Assembly: GCA_020634215.1 (NCBI GenBank)
Contig: JACKCD010000001.1
Span: 1-64,000, forward strand
Reading direction: 5' to 3'
DNA: 64,000 nt
Origin: Ardenticatenaceae bacterium
GTDB taxonomy: Bacteria; Chloroflexota; Anaerolineae; Promineifilales; Promineifilaceae
The notes beneath the pieces were generated by a model, which was not told the DNA's origin, made no database searches, and was given only the letters and a program-made list of their open reading frames with translations. Below are positions 42,523 to 51,177 of this stretch, in pieces. A program made the position numbers and the translations under genes. Position 1 is the first letter of the stretch, and each line of letters starts with the position of its first letter.

Positions 42523-43031
42523 CACACACCTCCAAACGCCGGGTCATACTTCACTAACCCTGAACAATCCGCCAGTGCCCCCGGCTGTAGCGGCTGCGCC
42601 ATAAACACCTCATCCCGCACCCGGTACTCACTGCGTAGCCCAAAGCGGCTGGCCGGAACAAAGCCAAGGCGCGGGTAATAGGTTGGATGTCCCAGCACAA
42701 TCATCGCCGTAAACCCCCGCTCGCGGCAGCGCACCAACCCTTCGCGGATAAGCTGCCCGCCAATGCCCTGCCCTTGCCACGCCGGATCAACCGCAATTGG
42801 GCCTAGCGCAACGGCCGTTTCTGCCGCACATTCACCCTCAATCGTCACCGGCGAAAACAACGCATGACCCACCACCACGCCGTCTACCGTTGCCACCAGC
42901 GACAGGGCGATTTTTCCCGCCGCCCGCAAAACTGCCACCAACTGCGCCTCTTGCGGCCGGCCGAAAGCCTGTTCATTTACCTGCTGAATCGCTACAATAT
43001 CTGTCAGAGCCTCTTCACAAATAATAACCAT
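42522..43031 (-). CDS. GNAT N-acetyltransferase, YhbS-like
   Basis: A 169-residue acetyltransferase. The acetyl-CoA loop is VDPAWQGQGIGGQLIREGL (Q-x-x-G-I-G), preceded by VALGPIAV, and followed by the YhbS-type phrase MIVLGHPTYYPRLGFVPASR. Substrate unknown. Coupled to the DUF3052 gene by a one-base overlap. Confidence 0.88.
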   Translation of the reverse strand: MVIICEEALTDIVAIQQVNEQAFGRPQEAQLVAVLRAAGKIALSLVATVDGVVVGHALFSPVTIEGECAAETAVALGPIAVDPAWQGQGIGGQLIREGLVRCRERGFTAMIVLGHPTYYPRLGFVPASRFGLRSEYRVRDEVFMAQPLQPGALADCSGLVKYDPAFGGV

Positions 43032-43163
43032 GACAGCAATTCTAACTGTTATGGCTGAGGGTGAGCAACAACACGACCCAGGTGAAAGCTACTTAATAGT
43101 TTTATGTGAAAAACCCGTTAGCATGATAAAACATTACTGGGTTTTAACAGAAGGAGAGATGAA

Positions 43164-45110
43164 ATGTTCTCACGTTCATTCAAAGTTTGGTCTATTTATT
43201 TGCTGCTGCTAACCACCCTGCTTGCAGCCTGTGGCGGCGAGGAGGTCAGCTTTAGCACCGCCAACATCAAACAAGCGGTGCTGGCAAAGGACAATGCCGG
43301 TAGCCAAACCACCACCGTCTTCAACCCCACCGACACCTTTTATGCCATTGTAGATTTAGCCAATGCCCCTGACGACACCAAGGTCAAAGCCGTCTGGACG
43401 GCCGTTGATGTGGGTGATGCCGCCGCTCCCAACTACCTGCTGGATGAGGTTGAACTCACCTCCAGCGATGGCACCTTGTCTTTTGACATGACCAATGACG
43501 GTGCCTGGCCGGCCGGAAGCTACAAAGTAGACCTCTATCTCAACGGCGAACTCGACCGCACCCTCGACTTCCGCGTGCAGGCTCCGCTGGCTGGCGAAGC
43601 GGGCAGCAGCACCACCACCGATAGCAGCGGTGGCGAAACGGCTGCCCCTACCACCGAACCCGTTGTCGCCAGCGGTGCTGTCACCAGCCTGGAAGATGCC
43701 CGCAGTGCCATTGTGCAAATTGTGGCCCAGGGCAGCTTTGTAGACCCCGAAGTGGGGCTACAGCTTAACGCTGCTGGGGCTGGCTCTGGCTTTATCATTG
43801 ACCCCTCTGGCATCGCCGTCACCAACAACCACGTTGTCACCGGCTCCGCCCTGCTGCAGGTGTACGTTGCGGGCGAAAGCGAACCGCGCAACGCCAAAAT
43901 CCTCGGCGTGTCCGAATGCTCTGACCTTGCCGTGATAGATATTGAGGGCGACGGCTTCCCCTATCTCGAATGGTATAACGGCAGCGTCAACGTTGGCCTC
44001 GATGTCTACGCCGCTGGCTTCCCCCTCGGCGACCCCGAATACACCCTCACACGCGGCATTGTTTCCAAAGAGCGGGCGGGCGGTGACACAAGCTGGGCTT
44101 CGGTAGACAACGTCATCCAGCACGATGCCACCATCAACCCCGGCAACTCCGGCGGCCCCCTCATCACCCCCGACGGGCAGATCGTCGCCGTCAACTACGC
44201 CGGTTCCAACCAAACTAACCAGTTTTTTGCCATTGGCCGCGATTTGGCCGTGCCGGTGATTGAGCAACTGCGCGGCGGCAGCGACGTGGATTCCATTGGC
44301 ATCAACGGCGAGGCGGTCAGCGATGGCGAAAGCATCTACGGTATCTGGGTGTCCTCGGTCAAATCTGGCTCTCCGGCCGACAACGCCGGGGTGGAAGCGG
44401 GCGACATTATCACCCGCATGGAAGGGCTGGTGCTGGCAACCGATGGCACGATGTCGGACTACTGCGATATTCTCCGCAGCAACGACCCCGACGCGACGTT
44501 GAGCATTGAGGTGCTGCGCTTTGCCACTCAGGAAGTGATGGAGGGGCAGCTAAACGGCCGTGAATTGGAGCAATCCTTCTCCTTTGCCCAGGCGTTGGGC
44601 GACGAAGTGGCTTCCGGCTCCGACAGTGGTGGCTTTACCAGCTACACCTACGTCACAGTCAACGACGATTCCGGCGCACTGACGGTGGAAATCCCGGCTG
44701 AATGGAGCGATGTGGACGGCAGTGCCTGGGTTGATAACGGTGAAACGATTGGCGCGGGGCTGCGGGCTGCCCCCTCACTAGATAATTTCTTCAATAGTTG
44801 GACGGAACCAGGGATGATCTTTGGGGCTTCCAGCACGCTGGCACAATCCATGAATGAGCAGGTGCTGCTGGAAGAGTTTGATTATTCTGACTCTTGCACC
44901 AAGGAAGGGCGGTATGATTATGCCGACCCGCTCTACACAGGGCTGTATGAGGTGTGGTCAAACTGTGGTGGGACGGATAGTTTGTATGTGGTGGTAACGG
45001 CCGTTCCCGAAGCCCGCAACTACGTCATCCTCGTCACCGTCCAAATCGTCAGCGATGCCGACCTCGACGCGCTGGATCACGTGCTCAACAGCTTTGTCGT
45101 GAACGAATAA
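43164..45110 (+). CDS. HtrA/DegP-like serine protease lipoprotein with PDZ domain
   Basis: 648 residues. The lipoprotein signal is MFSRSFKVWSIYLLLLTTLL then AAC. A beta-sandwich-like domain comes first (to about 140), then a linker, then a trypsin-fold S1C protease with the complete triad: H223 in VTNNHVVTG, D254 in CSDLAVIDI and S329 in NPGNSGGPL. A PDZ domain follows at about 385-480 (GSPADNAGVEAGDIITRMEG), then a C-terminal domain of about 150 residues with two Cys pairs, unknown. Probably extracytoplasmic protein quality control. AAGGAG precedes the ATG. Confidence 0.9.
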   Translation: MFSRSFKVWSIYLLLLTTLLAACGGEEVSFSTANIKQAVLAKDNAGSQTTTVFNPTDTFYAIVDLANAPDDTKVKAVWTAVDVGDAAAPNYLLDEVELTSSDGTLSFDMTNDGAWPAGSYKVDLYLNGELDRTLDFRVQAPLAGEAGSSTTTDSSGGETAAPTTEPVVASGAVTSLEDARSAIVQIVAQGSFVDPEVGLQLNAAGAGSGFIIDPSGIAVTNNHVVTGSALLQVYVAGESEPRNAKILGVSECSDLAVIDIEGDGFPYLEWYNGSVNVGLDVYAAGFPLGDPEYTLTRGIVSKERAGGDTSWASVDNVIQHDATINPGNSGGPLITPDGQIVAVNYAGSNQTNQFFAIGRDLAVPVIEQLRGGSDVDSIGINGEAVSDGESIYGIWVSSVKSGSPADNAGVEAGDIITRMEGLVLATDGTMSDYCDILRSNDPDATLSIEVLRFATQEVMEGQLNGRELEQSFSFAQALGDEVASGSDSGGFTSYTYVTVNDDSGALTVEIPAEWSDVDGSAWVDNGETIGAGLRAAPSLDNFFNSWTEPGMIFGASSTLAQSMNEQVLLEEFDYSDSCTKEGRYDYADPLYTGLYEVWSNCGGTDSLYVVVTAVPEARNYVILVTVQIVSDADLDALDHVLNSFVVNE

Positions 45111-45112
45111 AA

Positions 45113-45195
45113 GAATAGAAGAATTCACCGCAGAGTTCGCAGAGAGCGCAGAGATTTTCTTTTCTTTGCGCCCTTTGCGCCCTCTGCGGTTCAAT
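45113..45195. repeat. CACCGCAGAG-type hairpin
   Basis: TTCACCGCAGAGTTCGCAGA then GAGCGCAGAGA on the left, and TTTGCGCCCTTTGCGCCCTC then TGCGGTTCAA on the right. Same family as the inner hairpin at 41,980-42,062. Confidence 0.75.
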
Positions 45196-45200
45196 ACGCT

Positions 45201-45653
45201 TTGGCTTTTCTCACCACCACCCTCGGCTACCTCGGCCTCTTCATCGCCAGCTTTTTGGCTGCCAGTTTGGTGCCGATGTCGTCGGAGGTGGCGCTGCTGG
45301 CGATGCTGCCGCTGGGCTACAACGTCTGGGGGGTGGTGCTGGTGGCAACGGCCGGAAATTATGTGGGGGCACTGACCAACTATTTTGTGGGGAAATGGGG
45401 AGCCGACTTTTTCCTCTCACGCTACATCACCATCAAGCCGGAAACGTGGGCACGGGCGGAGGCGTTTTACCAGCGCTGGGGGCGGATTGCCCTCTTTTTT
45501 TCTTGGGTGCCGATTATTGGGGATCCGTTAACGGCCGTTGCTGGCGCCCTCCACGTCAACCTCCGCACCTTCACCTTCTGGGTCGCCCTCGGCAAATTCA
45601 CCCGCTACCTCGTCCTCCTCGCCCTGGTGCATCAGGTCACGCCCATCTGGTAA
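45201..45653 (+). CDS. VTT/SNARE-associated membrane protein, YqaA type
   Basis: A 150-residue membrane protein of the DedA/VTT superfamily: GLFIASFLAASLVPMSSEVA is the re-entrant loop with the conserved Glu, and then VLVATAGNYVGALTNYFVGK with the G-N-x-x-G motif and WVPIIGDPLTAVAGAL. Members act as lipid scramblases or transporters. The best start is TTG 45201, directly after a hairpin repeat; no good ribosome site is visible, so the start is uncertain. Confidence 0.8.
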   Translation: MAFLTTTLGYLGLFIASFLAASLVPMSSEVALLAMLPLGYNVWGVVLVATAGNYVGALTNYFVGKWGADFFLSRYITIKPETWARAEAFYQRWGRIALFFSWVPIIGDPLTAVAGALHVNLRTFTFWVALGKFTRYLVLLALVHQVTPIW

Positions 45654-46266
45654 ACCCAAACACGCGGTATGGGCGGAATGGCATCGCGGATAACGCGGGT
45701 CATGGCGGATTTTCGCGGATAGAAAGAAAAACCCGTTCCAATCCGCGTCCATCCGCGTGTCCATTTTCTTCCCCACCGCAGCACATGAACACCCAAAAAC
45801 AAGGCGTAGGGTCGGGATGGCGCGGATTGGCGCGGGGTGAACAGACGGCATCTTCTCCGCGCCGTCTCGCCCATGCCTGACCCATCCATCCCATTTGGGG
45901 CAACCCAAACATGCGGTAGGGGCGAATCAGCGCGGAAAGGCGCATGGTGAACAGGGAACTTACCCACCGCGCTGGTTCGCCCTTATCTGCGCCAGCAACG
46001 CCAGCAAACGGGCGACGCAACCGGGCAGGGAGGCATACAGCGTTGCCAGCGTCAATCCCGGTTGCGTCGCCCCTACCCACCGGATAAACCAACCACGCCG
46101 TAGGGGCGGGATGGCGCGGATTGGCGCAAGGTGAACAGACGGCATATTCTCCGCGCCGTCTCGCCCATGTGTTACCCGCAAATCCCGTTTTCGGTTTAGA
46201 CACGGGCGAGACGACCGGGAGACGAGGCCAACAGCGTTGCCAGCGTAAACCCCGGTCATCCCGCCC
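45654..46266. repeat. Tract of degenerate GC-rich repeats, no gene
   Basis: A block beginning GTAGGGGCGGGATGGCGCGG, then ATTGGCGC, GGTGAACAGACGGCAT and TTCTCCGCGCCGTCTCGCCC, occurs at about 45,808-45,880 and 46,098-46,170, with a looser copy at about 45,917-45,985. A second block, CAGCGTTGCCAGCGT then CCCGGTT or CCCGGTC and CGCCCCTAC, occurs at about 46,038-46,076 and 46,232-46,270. At 45,680-45,770 lies another inverted repeat (GCGGATAACGCGGGTCATGG and ATCCGCGTCCATCCGCGTG). Open frames through the block look non-coding. Confidence 0.7.
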
Positions 46267-48786
46267 CTACGATGGTAATTGGGCCAACAGGCGGTTGGCC
46301 TCATCGAGGGCGGGCTGGTAGGCGAAGGGAGGGCCGTCGCACCAGGCGTAGCCACGGGCCTGCTGGGCAAGCTGCCGCGCCGCTTCCCGTTCCCCCGCCG
46401 CCAGCGCCAGCCCGGCGCGGAAATTGTGGATGTCGGCCAGGTTGAGAACATAGCCAGCGCGGGCGGCGATGGTTTGCGCCTCTGCCGCCAAGGCCAATGC
46501 CTGCGGTTGCCCACCCTGTGCCGCCGCCAGCCGCGCCTGCGCCAGCAAAATGGACGGCTCAAGCTGAACCAGGTTGATGGCGCGGCAGCGGCGCAGCGCC
46601 TCATCGAGATGGCCTTGTGCCGCCGCCAAATCCCCTAACCCCAGCCGCGCCCACCCCAGCAGCCAATACACCTGCACATAATCCCGCTCGACGGGATAGC
46701 TGGTACGGGCATATTCATCAGCCAGCCGCAGCGCTTCCTGGGCGGCGCGGAGGGCGGCTGCCGCCTCCCCTTGCAGCAGCGCCGCCTGGGCGCAGTAAGC
46801 CCACGTGATCCCTTGTCCTTGAATGATGTTATCAGCCTTGTTCTGTTCCAAGGCGGTGTCAAACTCTTTGGCCGCTTCCGCCCAGTTGCTGGTGGTTGCC
46901 AGCAAACGGCCGTATTCCTGATGCCCCACCGCTTCATTAAAACGATCTTCAATCTCGCGGCAGAGGCTGATGCGGCGGCGGAGGTTGTGGGAAACGGCCG
47001 TTAATTCCCCAATGTGTATTTGTGCCATGTAAGCCAGATTGCCGAGGGGAACGACCAAGGTCTTTTTGTCCCCTAATTTTTCCAAGATGGCAATATCTCG
47101 TTCAAAGAAAGAAACGGCCGTTTTCGGCCGGCCCGCCAAACTATAGCTGTTCCCCAACCCATTCAGCGTCCACGCCTGAGCCACTTCCTTGCTCAAGCGC
47201 GGCAGCTTATCCACCCCATCGGGAAACAGTGCCAGCAGCAGTTCAGTGTAGGTTTGATAAGCCCCCATTTGATAGTAAAGTGGGCTGTGCAATCGATCAT
47301 AAAAAAGGTCACAAGCCTCATCGTACCGCCCGGCGCGGGTCAGGTGGTGGTACAGCTCAATCGCCGGTGCCAAATCCTCCAGACTGCCAATCCGCTGCGG
47401 CTTTGGCACCGCCTCAAAATAAACCACAAGCTGCCCGTGCATCCCCGCCCGGTCGCTCAGCCGGTCATAGGCATAGCGGCGCACAATCGGGTGCAGGTCA
47501 TAATGCGTATCGGCTTCCCCGTCCTCCCACCGCCGCACCGTCCGCTGCAGCAGCCCCCGCTCCTCCAGCCGCTGCAAATCCTGCCGCAACTGCGCTAGCA
47601 CCCGCCCACCCCCGCCAAAAACATCGGCCAGCACCCGCCACCCCACGCCGCTGCGAAACGCCGCCAGGCGGCTCAACGTATGCTGCGCCGTTGGCGGCAA
47701 ATTGTCATAGGCCCGCCGCAGCACATGCTCCCGCTTCCCCAGCAGGTCGCTCGTCGGGTCATAATCCGCCGCCGCCTGCAAATCGTTGGGGGCGGTGGGG
47801 CTGTAGCGCACCGCCCGCGCCAGCAGCCGCAGGCTCAGCGGGTGGTACCCCAGCGGCGCACACACCGCCTCCACCTCCGCCCGCGTCGCCCCAATCCCCA
47901 ATTCCTGAAACAGCACCAGCGCCGCCGCCCCGTTTAGCCCCGTCAAATCATGCCGCCGCACCCCGGCCAGCCCCAGCCCGCTGCGCCCCGCCAATTCCTG
48001 CGGAAAAAGGCGGCTGGTCAGCAGCGTCTTGGTTGGTGTCAACCCCGTCTCCGCCAGCCACTGCAGCAGCACCCCTGCCGCCGGGTCCACACACCCCCGC
48101 ATCTGCTCCCGCGCCAGCCCCTCCCCATCCACGCGGTCGCTGTCCCCCTGGTACGCCGCCCCCAGGCTGCTGTAGGCTCGCAGCAGCCGCTCCGCCCCGT
48201 CCAGCACCAGCAGCGCCGGTGTCTGCTGCAAATGCTCAACAACCCGATCAACTTTGTTTCGTAAGCTGCCATAGCTGGCTGGCTCATCTTGGAAGTGACG
48301 CAGCAATCGGTCAGCAAGTTGGCTAACCGTTCCATCCAACTCATAAAAGCTCCACCACACCACCAGCGGCGGTGCCAGCCTGTTGGTCTGGAGCTGCTTT
48401 TGCCACAGCCACGTCAGCGCACTCTTCCCCTGTCCCCCCAGCCCAATTACCGCCAGCAGTGGGTGGCTGTGGTCGTGGTGAAACCAGTCGTCCAGCAGCG
48501 CCATCTCCTGCGCCCGCCCGTGCAGTGCCGTTTCCAGCCCATAGGGAACGTTGGCAATAAAGACGCTCTCCCGCCGCACCACCGCCCGCGCCGGGGTGTT
48601 TTCCGCCCGCAGTTGCACCATCCGCGTTTCCAGCGTGAGGATGTTTTGCTTGGTACGCTCAATGTTGGCCTGCACATGCAAAATATTGCGCGGGTCACGC
48701 TCCATGCGCTCCAAATCTTCATATTGCAGCAGCAGTTTTTGTTCGCTTTTAATTTGTGCCTGAAGGTCGTCAATTGTATTGGTCAT
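46267..48786 (-). CDS. STAND NB-ARC ATPase with coiled coil and TPR array
   Basis: 839 residues. Residues 1-60 are a coiled coil (KSEQKLLLQYEDLERMERDP). A P-loop ATPase follows, with ALHGRAQEMALLDDWF, Walker A GLGGQGKSALTWLW, Walker B ALLVLDGAERLL, sensor TLLTSRLFP and a late GYHPLSLRLLARA. A winged helix comes next and a long TPR array fills about 450-835 (NGLGNSYSLAGRPKTAVSFF and similar). There is no DNA-binding domain, so the output is through the coiled coil. The gene upstream on the same strand has a matching coiled-coil segment, implying that the two products bind. ATG 48786 preferred to GTG 48795. STAND proteins often serve in immunity or regulated suicide. Confidence 0.85.
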   Translation of the reverse strand: MTNTIDDLQAQIKSEQKLLLQYEDLERMERDPRNILHVQANIERTKQNILTLETRMVQLRAENTPARAVVRRESVFIANVPYGLETALHGRAQEMALLDDWFHHDHSHPLLAVIGLGGQGKSALTWLWQKQLQTNRLAPPLVVWWSFYELDGTVSQLADRLLRHFQDEPASYGSLRNKVDRVVEHLQQTPALLVLDGAERLLRAYSSLGAAYQGDSDRVDGEGLAREQMRGCVDPAAGVLLQWLAETGLTPTKTLLTSRLFPQELAGRSGLGLAGVRRHDLTGLNGAAALVLFQELGIGATRAEVEAVCAPLGYHPLSLRLLARAVRYSPTAPNDLQAAADYDPTSDLLGKREHVLRRAYDNLPPTAQHTLSRLAAFRSGVGWRVLADVFGGGGRVLAQLRQDLQRLEERGLLQRTVRRWEDGEADTHYDLHPIVRRYAYDRLSDRAGMHGQLVVYFEAVPKPQRIGSLEDLAPAIELYHHLTRAGRYDEACDLFYDRLHSPLYYQMGAYQTYTELLLALFPDGVDKLPRLSKEVAQAWTLNGLGNSYSLAGRPKTAVSFFERDIAILEKLGDKKTLVVPLGNLAYMAQIHIGELTAVSHNLRRRISLCREIEDRFNEAVGHQEYGRLLATTSNWAEAAKEFDTALEQNKADNIIQGQGITWAYCAQAALLQGEAAAALRAAQEALRLADEYARTSYPVERDYVQVYWLLGWARLGLGDLAAAQGHLDEALRRCRAINLVQLEPSILLAQARLAAAQGGQPQALALAAEAQTIAARAGYVLNLADIHNFRAGLALAAGEREAARQLAQQARGYAWCDGPPFAYQPALDEANRLLAQLPS

Positions 48787-48831
48787 GGTTATCACTCAAT
48801 GGACAATCATATGCTAGGCACTTTGCGTGAA

Positions 48832-48967
48832 GTCAACAACATAATCGGATAAACATGTCATTTCGAGGTCCTCCGAGAAATCCCGACGGAGACGGCCACG
48901 TGAGCGGGATTTCTCCTCGAAGACTCGTCGAAATGACAGGAATTTTTTACCCAAGTAAATTGTTGAC
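48832..48967. mobile_element. MITE-like repeat, copy 3 (inverted)
   Basis: It begins GTCAACAACATAATCGGATA then AACATGTCATTTCGAGG, and ends TTTTTTACCCAAGTAAATTG then TTGAC. The inner hairpin pairs GAGAAATCCCGACGG with CGGGATTTCTCCTCG. Same family as 31,879 and 35,348, opposite orientation. It lies between the two partner genes of the STAND pair. Confidence 0.75.
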
Positions 48968-48994
48968 ACGCTACAAAGTACCTGGCACATTGGT

Positions 48995-50017
48995 CTATTC
49001 ACGAAGGCGGCGAAACTGCTGTCGCAACGATTGCCAGCTTTGTTTCAGGGCAGGGATGACATCAACGGCCGTTTCCGACTCAAACTCCAAAATCCCCGGA
49101 ATAATCGGCAGCGTCCACTTCAGCTTTTGCTGCCAGCTTGTCTCCGCCTGAAGCTGCTGCACCAGCGACTGCCATTGCGCCGCATCCGGCTGGTCAGCCC
49201 GCAGCCGCCGCAAGTCCACCGCCGCCTGCTGCAGCAGCAATAGCATCTGCTCGGCCTGCCACTGGGCAATTTGCTGCCGGTCATGGGCATCCAGCAGCAA
49301 TTCCACCGTCTCCAATTGGTTGGCATCCAATTTTTGCACCAGTGTCGCCACCGCTTGCCGCTGCTCCTGCGTGATGTGGTTTAGCAGCACGGTCTGCCGC
49401 GCCACCAAATCTTGGCGAATCGCCCCTTCACTCCGCACCACCTGCTCATGCACCACCGCAATTTGCTGGCTCAAGGCATCGAGTTTCTGCGAAACATCAT
49501 CCAGGCTGGGCTGAGCCGCCGCTGCCGTGGTTTCACTCACCTGCCCTTGCAGCTCGGCCAGCGCCTGACGATACCCAGCCACCGCCTCCTGCTGCCGCCT
49601 GATCTCCGCCCTAATCCCCAATAAACGGCGTGGATCACTCTCCTGACGGGCAAGGTCTTCATACTGCCGCAGCAGTTGGGTATCCTGCTCCAAATGGTGC
49701 TGCAAATCTTCCAACCGCTGCTGCTGCTGTGGCTGCAGCGCGGGTGAGGGAGATGTTGATGGCCTTAACAAACGTGGCGCATAAACATCGTATTGGTGTT
49801 TGTTGTTTTTCTCAACATAATCGGCTATCTCAGACACGCGCCCGGTTCTGGCCGCCTCGGCCACAATTTGTTCAACGCGGTCATTTTTCGGCAAGCTTCC
49901 GGCAAAATCGTCGTAAAGGCTGGGGAACAAATCAAACGCGAGGGTATTGATTCCTCCAATACCAAATGCCGCAACGAGCATTTCACGGACAACGGCAAGA
50001 TCATAATAGGCTGGCAT
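48995..50017 (-). CDS. Effector-associated-domain and coiled-coil protein, STAND partner
   Basis: 340 residues. Residues 1-85 (YYDLAVVREMLVAAFGIGGI, NTLAFDLFPSLYDDFAG, RVEQIVAEAARTGRVSEIAD) fit the pattern of bacterial effector-associated (death-like) adaptor domains. A linker and a coiled coil follow, in which LLRQYEDLARQESDPRRLL closely matches LLLQYEDLERMERDPRNIL of the STAND protein downstream. Then come more helices and a final moderately hydrophobic segment (LKWTLPIIPGILEFE). No enzymatic motif. ATG 50017 has GGAGG upstream; longer frames do not. It may be the adaptor or effector recruited by the STAND ATPase (inference). Confidence 0.65.
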   Translation of the reverse strand: MPAYYDLAVVREMLVAAFGIGGINTLAFDLFPSLYDDFAGSLPKNDRVEQIVAEAARTGRVSEIADYVEKNNKHQYDVYAPRLLRPSTSPSPALQPQQQQRLEDLQHHLEQDTQLLRQYEDLARQESDPRRLLGIRAEIRRQQEAVAGYRQALAELQGQVSETTAAAAQPSLDDVSQKLDALSQQIAVVHEQVVRSEGAIRQDLVARQTVLLNHITQEQRQAVATLVQKLDANQLETVELLLDAHDRQQIAQWQAEQMLLLLQQAAVDLRRLRADQPDAAQWQSLVQQLQAETSWQQKLKWTLPIIPGILEFESETAVDVIPALKQSWQSLRQQFRRLRE

Positions 50018-50070
50018 TGCTTCCTCCATCAGGTTGTTGCCTCTATTGTGGCAGATACGACGAAGGTTGG

Positions 50071-50997
50071 TCAAGTCGAGATGCAAACGGCGTGTTGTCT
50101 GACCCAGCTTAGACGCTGCTCAATTTCGGCCGTTGGTGGGGTTGTCCAGGTGGGCAGGCCAAGCTGGTTGAGGGCAAAGCTGGCGCTGACGGCGGCGCGG
50201 AGGGAGGCCTCAAAGGGGGATAGGCCATCCCCCAGACCGGTGAGAAACCCGCCCAGGTAGCCATTGCCCGCGCCGGTTACGTCAACGATGTGGGTGGGAA
50301 CGGCCGTTAACCGCCACTGCTTCCCCGCCCTTGTTTTCACCAGCGACCCCTCTGCCCCCATGCGAATGGCAACCAAGGGTGCCCCCCAGGCCAAAAAGAG
50401 GTCGGCCATGTCGGTGGGGTTGGTTAGCCCGGAAACGGCCGTTGCCTCATCCAAATTGGGCGAAAAAAGCGACAGATGAGGCAAGACGAGTTTGAGGTGG
50501 TCGGCCGGCTCTTGCTCCTGCTGCGGCGTTAGCTCAACGGCCAGCGTGATGTCGGGATTGGTGGCACGCAACGACTGTAGGAGCTTGCCCAGGGCGGCGA
50601 AGCTGCCCCAAATCAGGTGAACCCCCTTGGCCTGGCGATACGCTGGGGGCAGATCGGCTTCGGCGACCATGTTGTGCAAAAAATCATCCAGCTTGGTACG
50701 AAAAACTTCGATACGCAAATCATTGGCCTCGAAGAGCTGCCAGGCGCGGGCCGTGGTGTACCCCTCGCGGACAACAAGGCCGCTGGTGTCCACGCCAAAC
50801 CGCTGTAGGGATTGCCGGTGCGTGGGGTCGAGGTCTGAACCGATGGTAGCGGCGTAGCCTAAACGGCCGTTCCACAGCCGCATCCCCGCCAGCGCATGGA
50901 CCCCCGCCCCGCCCAACGTATTCATAGCCGTTCGGCCATCTGGAAACACAATATCGTCAATAATCAGATTGGAAAAAGTCACATAATCAATGGTCAT
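50071..50997 (-). CDS. PfkB-family carbohydrate kinase, MAK32-like
   Basis: A 308-residue ribokinase-fold protein. N-terminal GGAGVHALAGMRLWNGRLGY is the first PfkB signature, and DVTGAGNGYLGGFLTGLGDG occupies the second signature. There the catalytic Asp of the usual GAGD is Asn. GAGN is seen in MAK32-like family members whose activity is unclear. ATG 50997 follows AAGGTGTCCT; the longer open frame to 51,129 lacks a ribosome site. Its stop lies 53 bases before the STAND-partner start on the same strand, so it could be the first gene of that operon. Confidence 0.8.
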   Translation of the reverse strand: MTIDYVTFSNLIIDDIVFPDGRTAMNTLGGAGVHALAGMRLWNGRLGYAATIGSDLDPTHRQSLQRFGVDTSGLVVREGYTTARAWQLFEANDLRIEVFRTKLDDFLHNMVAEADLPPAYRQAKGVHLIWGSFAALGKLLQSLRATNPDITLAVELTPQQEQEPADHLKLVLPHLSLFSPNLDEATAVSGLTNPTDMADLFLAWGAPLVAIRMGAEGSLVKTRAGKQWRLTAVPTHIVDVTGAGNGYLGGFLTGLGDGLSPFEASLRAAVSASFALNQLGLPTWTTPPTAEIEQRLSWVRQHAVCIST

Positions 50998-51177
50998 AGG
51001 ACACCTTTTCTGCAAGCAACACGCGGCAGATCGCAAAGCTGGTCGGCAACTGTTGTTACTTGTGGCTGATAAACAAAATGGTGGATTGTAACCGTTGGCG
51101 GTATAGCTCTGCGTGAAGTTACGTGCCAAACCCGGTACAATTTAGCGCATTGAGACATTTTTTGAAAGGATAAACTG

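Noticed and set aside
45654..46266. Minus-strand frames of 110-214 residues in the repeat tract
   Set aside because: Arg/Pro-rich translations of repeated blocks with no start signals; the repeats explain the open frames.
47022..48326. A 434-residue plus-strand open frame opposite the STAND gene
   Set aside because: It is antisense to a well-supported NB-ARC/TPR gene, has an Ala/Pro-rich composition typical of shadow frames in GC-rich codons, and shows no domain or ribosome site.
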